Source: CAYPLH01 sp964411505
Lineage (GTDB): Bacteria; Bacillota; Clostridia; CAYPLH01; DUMO01
DNA length: 5,298 nucleotides
Assembly: GCA_964411505.1 (NCBI GenBank)
Contig: CAYPLH010000123.1
Coordinates: 1 to 5,298 of the forward strand
Direction: 5' to 3'
The notes beneath the pieces are model-generated. The model was not told the origin of the DNA. It made no database searches and worked only from the letters and a program-made list of their open reading frames with translations. This document shows positions 1-5,298 of the stretch, piece by piece. Both the position numbers and the translations under genes were made by a program. Every line of letters starts with the position of its first letter. Within the stretch, counting starts at the first letter, position 1.

Positions 1-65
1 AACATTGTACCAGAAAGGTTTGGAGTCCTCAATTTTCATTTAACTTTACAGTACGCCAATTATTT

Positions 66-73
66 TAAGGAGG
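66..73 (+). promoter_or_regulatory. Ribosome binding site of the 78-aa gene
   Basis: TAAGGAGG lies 8 bases before the ATG at 82. It decides the start: the frame stays open upstream to position 1 with no stop, but only this ATG has a Shine-Dalgarno sequence. A stop codon TAA in another frame (66-68) overlaps the site, which would fit the end of an upstream gene, although nothing recognisable is encoded there. Confidence 0.85.
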
Positions 74-81
74 AACAATTT

Positions 82-318
82 ATGAATAAACTTGAAACTA
101 TGCAAGAGGTTAATCCTGTATTGGTATCGGCAGAAGAATTGGTTGATATAAATAATGTGAAAGTTAACAAAGAGCTTTCAAAAGCCGAACGGATTGCCGA
201 ATTTATAAAACAAATCAAAAATCCATACTGCTTTAAATGTGGTGATTTTACTATTAAAACGAAGTTTTCCGATAATGGTCTTTCGATGGAGGATTGCTTA
301 CAAAGTCTTTTACTTTAA
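82..318 (+). CDS. Small CxxC protein upstream of serine recombinases
   Basis: This is a 78-residue, probably cytoplasmic protein with no signal peptide or membrane segment. The N-terminal third is acidic and variable-looking. The C-terminal half has the compact block IKNPYCFKCGDFTIK, with Cys50 and Cys53 forming a CxxC pair, followed by a short segment ending in SMEDCLQSLLL with Cys72. One CxxC pair could form half of a zinc site, perhaps shared in a dimer, but this is inference. From memory it resembles the small DUF6870-type proteins found just upstream of serine recombinases in Tn1549-like elements of Clostridia; I could not confirm the family name. Function is unknown. Its place 117 bases ahead of the recombinase operon makes a regulatory or recombination-directionality role possible. 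The start is supported by a strong Shine-Dalgarno sequence. An internal Met7 exists but has no ribosome binding site. Confidence 0.8.
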   Translation: MNKLETMQEVNPVLVSAEELVDINNVKVNKELSKAERIAEFIKQIKNPYCFKCGDFTIKTKFSDNGLSMEDCLQSLLL

Positions 319-323
319 TATTT

Positions 324-352
324 TTGCTTATTCCGCAGAACAGTGATACAAT
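324..352 (+). promoter_or_regulatory. Candidate extended -10 promoter for the recombinase operon
   Basis: TGATACAAT (344-352) is an exact extended -10 pattern: TG, one base, then TACAAT, which matches TATAAT at five of six positions. Seventeen bases upstream is TTGCTT (324-329), a weak -35 with the important TTG. A start near 359 would leave an untranslated leader of about 77 bases before the first recombinase. The segment lies in the only sizeable gap between genes. It is inferred from consensus only. Confidence 0.55.
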
Positions 353-413
353 AATTTTTGGAAAAGGAATTGAAAATAGTGGACTTCCAATCTCTTTGAT
401 CTTGCGGATAAGC
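326..413. repeat. Imperfect inverted repeat flanking the -10 region
   Basis: The left arm GCTTATTCCGCA (326-337) is complementary to the right arm TGCGGATAAGC (403-413), eleven pairs with one bulged T. The arms are separated by 65 bases that contain the candidate -10. A smaller inverted pair, TTGGAA (358-363) and TTCCAA (385-390), is nested inside. The right arm ends 7 bases before the Shine-Dalgarno sequence of the first recombinase. It could be a two-part operator, a recombinase binding site, or an RNA stem formed only in transcripts that read through from the upstream gene. No T-run follows, so it is not an intrinsic terminator. Confidence 0.55.
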
Positions 414-420
414 CGTAATT

Positions 421-428
421 TAAGGAGG
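421..428 (+). promoter_or_regulatory. Ribosome binding site of recombinase 1
   Basis: TAAGGAGG is placed 7 bases before the ATG at 436. It is near-perfect against the anti-Shine-Dalgarno sequence and fixes the start of the first recombinase. Confidence 0.85.
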
Positions 429-435
429 TTTTCTT

Positions 436-2049
436 ATGCCCAAATATAAAGCAACAAAATATGTCCGTCTTTCCTATACCGATGACAAAGAAATCGAAAG
501 CAACAGTATAATCAATCAAAAAAAACTAATTGATGAGTTTGTAAAAAATAATCCGGATATTGAAATTGTAAATGAGCGGGTGGATGATGGTTACAGTGGT
601 CTTGTTTTCGACCGTCCTGCATTTGAGCAGATGATGCAGGATATTGAAAACGGAAAAATTAATTGTGTTATCGTAAAGGACTTATCAAGACTTGGTAGGG
701 AATACATTGAAACAGGAAGATATTTAAAGCGTATATTTCCCTCACTCGGTGTTAGATTTATAGCAATAAATGATAATATTGACACCTTAAAGGAATCTAT
801 ATCAGACGATTTATCCGTTTCATTTAAAAGTATCATTAATGATGAGTATTGCCGGGACATTTCTATAAAGGTGCGCTCGGCTCTTGATGCTAAGCGAAGA
901 AATGGTGATTACGTCGGTGCTTTCACCGTATATGGTTATAAAAAATCAGCAGAAAATAAAAACAAACTCGTTATAGATGAATATGCCGCTAATATTGTTC
1001 AGGATATATTCAAAATGCGTATCGAGGGTATGAGTGCCTTGAAAATAGCAGGTGAATTAAATCGAATGGCTATCCTATCTCCTATTGAATATAAAAAAAA
1101 TAATAATATGCCACATCCGCATGGCGGATATACTGATAAATCCGATGCACGTTGGTCAGCAACAACGATTATACGGATACTAAAAGATGAAATTTATACA
1201 GGTACACTTATTCAGGGAAAACAGGGTACTCCGAATTATAAGGTTAATAAGCTGGTTACGAGGGCGAAGGAAGATTGGTTTATTACAGAAAATGCTCATG
1301 AAGCTATTATATCAGAAAATGATTTTGCACTTGTAAACCGCCTGATGAATATTGACACTCGTATTTCTCCATTAAAAGATAGTTTGCACCTATTCTCCGG
1401 GATTTTAATATGTGGCTCTTGCGGACATCGAATGACGAGAAAGACTGTGAGCTATAAATCAAATAAGTATTTCTATTATTATTGCCCCACTGGGTCAAAA
1501 AATGGCTGTAAAGGCTCTAATATGATGAAAGAATCTGATTTGATTAAATGTGTTACAGACAATATTAAAGCACACATTAAAAACATAGCATCATTAAATG
1601 ATTTAGTTGATGCACTTAGCGAACAAAATATCAATCATGAGTTTGTAAAGAAATATACTATGCAAATAACAGAACTCAATAAACAGCTTGAAAAATCCAA
1701 GGGTTTCAAATCACAGTTGTATGAAAGCTTTGTGCAAGGTATTCTTGACAAAGATGAATATCGTATATTAAAACACCGTTATAGTGAGGATGGTAAGCGT
1801 TTAAGCAATGCTATTTCCGAATTGGAAAACGAGATCGATGAATGCCTAAATAATACTTCTCAAAGATTAAGGTGGATTGAACACTTTAAGAAGTTTGAAA
1901 ACATAGCAGAAATCGACCGTAAAACAGTAGTACAGCTAATTTCAAGCATACATATTATAAATAAGAAAACTATTCAAATTACTTTCAACTATACTGATGA
2001 GTACAAAAAAACTATGTTAGCATTAGATGAATTAAAGGAGGTAATATAA
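436..2049 (+). CDS. Large serine recombinase 1 of a tandem triplet
   Basis: This 537-aa site-specific recombinase cuts and rejoins DNA at att sites through a covalent phosphoserine intermediate. The N-terminal resolvase domain (about 4-155) has YVRLS, with nucleophile Ser13 and Arg11. It also has the SIINQ segment (24-28), Arg60 in FDRP, and DLSRLGR with Arg85 and Arg88. The recombinase domain follows (about 160-310). Next is a zinc ribbon with Cys326, Cys329, Cys350 and Cys358. A coiled coil (about 402-472) carries LYE-x10-EY at 428-442, and the protein ends in the usual beta-rich tail. Length is normal for TndX/TnpX/Ccr-type enzymes and no inactivating change is visible. It is the first gene of the operon, and its last codons carry the Shine-Dalgarno sequence of the next gene. 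Which att site or partner it uses is unknown. Confidence 0.95.
   Translation: MPKYKATKYVRLSYTDDKEIESNSIINQKKLIDEFVKNNPDIEIVNERVDDGYSGLVFDRPAFEQMMQDIENGKINCVIVKDLSRLGREYIETGRYLKRIFPSLGVRFIAINDNIDTLKESISDDLSVSFKSIINDEYCRDISIKVRSALDAKRRNGDYVGAFTVYGYKKSAENKNKLVIDEYAANIVQDIFKMRIEGMSALKIAGELNRMAILSPIEYKKNNNMPHPHGGYTDKSDARWSATTIIRILKDEIYTGTLIQGKQGTPNYKVNKLVTRAKEDWFITENAHEAIISENDFALVNRLMNIDTRISPLKDSLHLFSGILICGSCGHRMTRKTVSYKSNKYFYYYCPTGSKNGCKGSNMMKESDLIKCVTDNIKAHIKNIASLNDLVDALSEQNINHEFVKKYTMQITELNKQLEKSKGFKSQLYESFVQGILDKDEYRILKHRYSEDGKRLSNAISELENEIDECLNNTSQRLRWIEHFKKFENIAEIDRKTVVQLISSIHIINKKTIQITFNYTDEYKKTMLALDELKEVI
2034..2042 (+). promoter_or_regulatory. Ribosome binding site of recombinase 2, inside gene 1
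   Basis: AAAGGAGGT is encoded by the last codons of recombinase 1 and lies 9 bases before the ATG at 2052. Translation of gene 1 runs over it and stops at 2047-2049, so the two genes are probably translationally coupled. Confidence 0.85.
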
Positions 2050-2051
2050 AA

Positions 2052-3695
2052 ATGGCGAGAAAAAGCAGAAAAGGTATTATTCATGAAGAAACAGCACAGA
2101 GTGCAGATTATGTTAGAACAGCACAATATATTAGACTTTCAGTTGAAGATAGTAATAATAAAGGTGATTCTATTGATAATCAAAAACTCATTCTTGATGA
2201 TTATATCGCTCGTAATATTAGCATGAAGCTACATGATAGATATATTGATAATGGCGAAAGTGGAATGAATTTTGAACGAAAAGAATTTCAACGGCTACTT
2301 TCCGATATTGATGATGGGAAAGTTAATTGTGTTATTGTAAAAGATTTATCTCGTTTGGGTAGAAATGCTATTGATACAGGTTTTTATATTGAAAAATACT
2401 TTGCTGAAAAAAATGTCCGTTTTATATCGGTCACAGATGGTTTTGATACAAACAATCCCAATGTAAATGGGCTGATAATGCCGCTTAAAAATATAATTAA
2501 TGAAGCATATGCAATAGATATTTCAAAAAAAGTTAAGTCACAAGCAAGACAAGCAATGCATAGTGGTGATTATTTAGGTGCAAGACCGAAATATGGTTAT
2601 CTAAAAGATAAAAACAACTGTCATAAGTTGGTGATAGATACAGAGGTTGCACCTGTTGTAAAACAAATTTTTGAATGGTTTGTCGGCGGTATGTCTGTAA
2701 ATGAAATCGTCATGCAGTTAAACCAAAGGAATATACCTTCCCCGGGTATTTATGAATATCAGAAAGGTTTTATTAAAACAAAAAAACTTATTGGTAGTGG
2801 TCTTTGGCAGACAAGAACAATTGACAGGATGCTGATTGAACCGATATATACCGGAAATATGGTGCAAGGCAAAACAGAAACCATAGATAAAAAACAACAT
2901 AAGGTGACTGATAAAGAAAAATGGGTTACTGTTAAGAACACACATGAAGCCATTGTTAGTGAAAAAATCTTTGAACAAGCTCAAAAAAGAATTGAAGAAC
3001 TGAAGAAAAAATCAAAAAAGCTAAAGATTGATCCATACACAGAAAATATTTACAAGGGAAAGGTCTTTTGCGGTACTTGCGAAAGACCCATGCACAGAAG
3101 TCGAGAAAAACGCAAAACATCTAATGATCTATATCGCTTTAGATGCATTGCAAACACCCGTATCGCACGTGGCATTTGTGATGGACCACAAATTATAGAG
3201 AGTAAATTAACAGAAATCATTATATCTGCAATCAAAGGTCAGGCTAATGCAATCATCGGTAGAAAACAGATTCTATTATGTTCTGTTGCCGATAAAAAAC
3301 AAATTGAAAAAATCGAAGCTGAAATAAAATCTTTAAAGCAATATGTTGAACGAAATCAAGATTTTTTAAGAAGTTTATACGAAAATTTAATCAGTAAAAT
3401 TATAACTACTCAAGAATATCATGATATGAAAGATGATTACGAGAAAAAAATATCTGATGCAATTAGACAGATATATGCCATCGAAGCCAAACAGGAAGGA
3501 CTAAAAAAAGAATATGAAAAATATTGTGGCTTATTTGATGCGACTTTAAATATTGAGAAAAACAATAAACTAACAGCAGAACTTATTGATAAATTGATCA
3601 ATAAAATTTACATCAATGCAAATAAAGAAATAAATATAAAGTTTAACTTTGAAAATGAATTTGAACAGGAGTGCGAGGTGGGTGTTTGTGGATAG
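2052..3695 (+). CDS. Large serine recombinase 2 of a tandem triplet
   Basis: This is a 547-aa serine recombinase, paralogous to but well diverged from its neighbours. A basic N-terminal extension (MARKSRKG, then acidic) puts the nucleophile at Ser30 (QYIRLS), with Arg28. SIDNQ is at 40-44, the conserved arginine is Arg76 in FERK (lysine where the other two have proline), and DLSRLGR holds Arg101 and Arg104. The recombinase domain spans about 175-315. The zinc ribbon uses Cys340, Cys343, Cys365 and Cys376. The long coiled coil (about 412-492) contains LYE-x10-EY at 442-456, and the C-terminal strand region follows. The catalytic set is complete. The gene begins 2 bases after gene 1 ends and overlaps gene 3 by 8 bases. 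The extension is probably genuine because the strong ribosome binding site belongs to this ATG. Confidence 0.95.
   Translation: MARKSRKGIIHEETAQSADYVRTAQYIRLSVEDSNNKGDSIDNQKLILDDYIARNISMKLHDRYIDNGESGMNFERKEFQRLLSDIDDGKVNCVIVKDLSRLGRNAIDTGFYIEKYFAEKNVRFISVTDGFDTNNPNVNGLIMPLKNIINEAYAIDISKKVKSQARQAMHSGDYLGARPKYGYLKDKNNCHKLVIDTEVAPVVKQIFEWFVGGMSVNEIVMQLNQRNIPSPGIYEYQKGFIKTKKLIGSGLWQTRTIDRMLIEPIYTGNMVQGKTETIDKKQHKVTDKEKWVTVKNTHEAIVSEKIFEQAQKRIEELKKKSKKLKIDPYTENIYKGKVFCGTCERPMHRSREKRKTSNDLYRFRCIANTRIARGICDGPQIIESKLTEIIISAIKGQANAIIGRKQILLCSVADKKQIEKIEAEIKSLKQYVERNQDFLRSLYENLISKIITTQEYHDMKDDYEKKISDAIRQIYAIEAKQEGLKKEYEKYCGLFDATLNIEKNNKLTAELIDKLINKIYINANKEINIKFNFENEFEQECEVGVCG
3675..3680 (+). promoter_or_regulatory. 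Ribosome binding site deciding the GTG start of recombinase 3
   Basis: GAGGTG lies 7 bases before the GTG at 3688, within the end of recombinase 2. AGGAG at 3667-3671 could instead serve the in-frame GTG at 3682, which would add only two residues. Upstream in-frame TTG (3649) and ATG (3655) lack any well-placed Shine-Dalgarno sequence. Confidence 0.6.
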
Positions 3696-5220
3696 ATATG
3701 TCATTGCTATATACATTCGTCTTTCTATTGATGATACAAAGGTCGAAAGTATGAGTATTGACTCACAAAGAAAAATACTTGTCAGATATGCCGAAAACCT
3801 CGGTATTCATAATATGGAAATACTTGAATTTGTTGATAATGGTTATACTGGAACAAATTTTGAGCGCCCTGCAATACAAGAACTTTTAAAACAAGTTAAA
3901 ACTTTTAAAATAAACTGTGTTATAGTCAAAGACTTTTCACGTTTTGGAAGAAACAGCCTTGAAGTAGGGTATTTTACTCAACAAGTATTTCCAATATTTA
4001 ATATAAGATTCATCTCCATAAACGATAACTTTGATAGTTGTAATTATAAGGGAGACACAGGAGGTTTAGGAATAACTTTAAAATATCTTGTAAATGAGTA
4101 TTATAGCAGAGATTTATCTAAAAAATCTAAAACTGCGAAATATATGAAAATGCGAAATGGCGAATATAAATCAGGAATTTATTGTTACGGTTACAAAAGA
4201 GACCATAACGGGGATATGGCTATTGATGAAGCTGTTGCCGACAATGTAAGGTTAATTTTTAAGTTGGCAAGTCAAGGTAAATCATCATATGAAATAAGTA
4301 AAGAGCTTTTTGATAGAAAAATTTTGACTCCGGCCCAGTATAAGACACAGAATGGAAAGAATACCAATGATATTTCCAGATGCAAATATTGGGTTACCTC
4401 AACAATATTACGAATGCTTGATAACGAGCAATACATCGGAACGTTTGTTATGTGCAAGCAAACTGTTCGTGAGGTTGGCAGCACCTTGATGATGAAAAGA
4501 GATGAAAGCGAGTGGATTAAAATCCCCAATCACCATCCTGCCATTATAAACAAAGAGTTGTTCGATAAAGTTCAAAAAATAAAGTTGACCTTTAAACAGC
4601 CATATAAAAAATCTCGTAATTATATTCTAAAAGGAAAAGTTTTTTGTGGTTGTTGCTACCATGCAATGGATTATCTTAACAAAAATACACCGGAATATAT
4701 TTGTTATTACACTAAATGTGACGAAACAGAGCCTTGTTATAAAATGAATATTGAGGAAAAAGAATTACATGAGATAATTTTCAAGATAGTATCACAACAG
4801 TCGCAAATAATACTAAATGTTGATAATGTGTTGGATTTAAATAAGTTGCAAATACAAACAGAGCATACAATTGAACTTGAAAATCAAATTGATTCTTATC
4901 AAAAGAAAAAACAACAACTATATGAGCAGCTTCTCATGAATGAAATTGCTATTAATGAATATAGGGCTGAAAAAAAGAATTGGGACAAAAAATTACGAGT
5001 TGTGCAAGAACATTATAATAAATCTTATAAGCAGGTTGAAAATATAAGCAGTGATAGTAAGGCTAAGTCGCAGGCTTTACATATAGCGAAGGATGCTTCA
5101 AAAGAAAATACATTAACGCAAACGTTAGCTGATGCCCTTATAGAAAGAGTATATATTTCTCCGAATAAAAATATAGAAATTGTATGGAAAATACGGGACT
5201 TTTGCCTTGATTCCTCTTAG
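3688..5220 (+). CDS. Large serine recombinase 3 of a tandem triplet
   Basis: This is a 510-aa serine recombinase, counted from GTG 3688. That start puts the nucleophile at Ser13 (YIRLS) with Arg11, the same spacing as in recombinase 1, and is backed by GAGGTG. SIDSQ is at 23-27 and FERP has Arg60. The catalytic loop reads DFSRFGR with Arg85 and Arg88, so phenylalanines replace the two leucines found in the sister proteins. The recombinase domain runs about 160-300. The zinc ribbon has Cys320 and Cys323, then Cys344 (or Cys339) and Cys350, with a tighter second knuckle than the others. The coiled coil (about 388-452) carries LYE-x10-EY at 411-425. Overall length and order of domains are normal, and it appears active. 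It is the last gene before the presumed element end, the usual place for a gene adjacent to att. Confidence 0.93.
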   Translation: MDRYVIAIYIRLSIDDTKVESMSIDSQRKILVRYAENLGIHNMEILEFVDNGYTGTNFERPAIQELLKQVKTFKINCVIVKDFSRFGRNSLEVGYFTQQVFPIFNIRFISINDNFDSCNYKGDTGGLGITLKYLVNEYYSRDLSKKSKTAKYMKMRNGEYKSGIYCYGYKRDHNGDMAIDEAVADNVRLIFKLASQGKSSYEISKELFDRKILTPAQYKTQNGKNTNDISRCKYWVTSTILRMLDNEQYIGTFVMCKQTVREVGSTLMMKRDESEWIKIPNHHPAIINKELFDKVQKIKLTFKQPYKKSRNYILKGKVFCGCCYHAMDYLNKNTPEYICYYTKCDETEPCYKMNIEEKELHEIIFKIVSQQSQIILNVDNVLDLNKLQIQTEHTIELENQIDSYQKKKQQLYEQLLMNEIAINEYRAEKKNWDKKLRVVQEHYNKSYKQVENISSDSKAKSQALHIAKDASKENTLTQTLADALIERVYISPNKNIEIVWKIRDFCLDSS

Positions 5221-5232
5221 TGGTCTTAGTGG
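5215..5232. repeat. Perfect 9-bp tandem repeat across the last stop codon
   Basis: TCTTAGTGG occurs twice without a gap. The first copy contains the TAG stop of recombinase 3. A looser third copy (ATGGTTAGG, 5233-5241) follows. Short repeated units beside a serine recombinase gene may be protein-binding half-sites, but chance duplication is possible. Confidence 0.6.
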
Positions 5233-5298
5233 ATGGTTAGGATAATAATTTTTAGTTATAGCTTGACATAAGGGTGCCTGAGCGAGTGCATTCCGCGC
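5233..5298. other. Non-coding right end; possible element junction (att)
   Basis: No gene, ribosome binding site or intrinsic terminator can be made out after the last recombinase. Bases 5242-5260 are AT-rich like the rest. Of 5271-5298, 19 of 28 bases are G or C, a sharp contrast with the upstream genes. An element end is expected near here because integrase genes of this class lie next to their att site. The exact crossover, and whether the GC-rich piece is host DNA, cannot be decided from one end. Confidence 0.35.

Larger units (their letters stand above)
1..5260 (+). mobile_element. Integration/excision module of an integrative element (partial)
   Basis: The stretch contains one small gene and three co-directional large serine recombinase genes, followed by a non-coding segment that changes composition. 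By family knowledge, large serine recombinases of the TndX/TnpX/CcrAB type excise and insert conjugative or mobilisable elements and usually sit at one end of the element next to an att site. Triplets of such genes are known in some Tn1549-like elements. No conjugation, relaxase or cargo gene is visible, so the element type is inferred. The left boundary is outside the window. The right boundary is placed only approximately, before the GC-rich last ~28 bases, and no direct proof of a junction is available. Confidence 0.6.

Noticed and set aside
7..54. Imperfect inverted repeat GTACCAGAAAG / CTTTACAGTAC
   Set aside because: Only two 4-base pairings are separated by a 3x3 mismatch, which is easily chance in AT-rich DNA.
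1..65. Possible upstream gene end or extended start of the 78-aa gene
   Set aside because: The frame of the small gene is open back to position 1, and another frame ends in TAA at 66-68. Neither gives a recognisable protein, and the strong ribosome binding site supports the ATG at 82.
591..4529. Reverse-strand open frames of 60-90 codons inside the recombinase genes
   Set aside because: They are antisense to conserved domains, lack ribosome binding sites and encode nothing recognisable; they are shadows of the + strand genes.
5263..5268. Perfect -35 hexamer TTGACA after the last gene
   Set aside because: The position 17 bases downstream is GTGCAT, a poor -10, and no gene start is visible before the window ends.
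331..5296. ATTCCGC shared between the intergenic inverted repeat and the right end (330-336 and 5290-5296)
   Set aside because: Seven bases of identity in a 5-kb window is close to chance, and the flanks do not continue the match.
5221..5298. Intrinsic terminator after the recombinase operon
   Set aside because: No GC-rich stem followed by a T-run is present. The TTTTT at 5249-5253 has no stem before it.
1..5298. CRISPR array, tRNA or rRNA gene, retron or toxin-antitoxin pair
   Set aside because: No regularly spaced repeats, no tRNA-like cloverleaf or 3' end, and no further proteins beyond the four described; coding sequence fills nearly all of the window.

Overview
The window is an AT-rich (about one third G+C by eye), strongly Shine-Dalgarno-led stretch of low-GC Gram-positive DNA, most likely from a Clostridia-type member of the Bacillota. 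It is almost entirely the integration/excision module of a mobile element. All genes lie on the + strand and point toward the right edge.

Layout. Positions 1-65 hold only a short leader. A 78-residue protein with a single CxxC pair follows (82-318). A 117-base intergenic region (319-435) then carries a good extended -10 promoter candidate and an inverted repeat whose arms flank the -10. After that come three consecutive large serine recombinase genes: 436-2049 (537 aa), 2052-3695 (547 aa) and 3688-5220 (510 aa, GTG start). They are spaced by 2 bases and then overlap by 8 bases, so they look like one translationally coupled transcript. The last 78 bases (5221-5298) are non-coding. They begin with a perfect 9-bp tandem repeat across the last stop codon, then turn abruptly GC-rich from about 5271. 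That is what one would expect if the end of the element (an att site) lies here.

How the genes work together. Each recombinase keeps the full serine-recombinase catalytic set (YxRxS, FxRP/K-type arginine, D-x-S-R-x-G-R), a recombinase domain, a four-cysteine zinc ribbon and a coiled coil with the same LYE-x10-EY signature. None looks decayed. Tandem triplets of serine integrases are known to me from some Tn1549-like integrative and conjugative elements of Firmicutes, and ccrA/ccrB pairs from SCCmec. Single relatives are TndX of Tn5397 and TnpX of Tn4451. The likely function is excision, circularisation and site-specific insertion of the element. How labour is divided among the three proteins cannot be read from sequence. 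The small CxxC protein is a reasonable candidate accessory or directionality factor, but this rests only on position. I see no new enzyme class here. The less ordinary points are the triplet itself, the promoter/inverted-repeat arrangement upstream of it and the candidate right-end recombination site.
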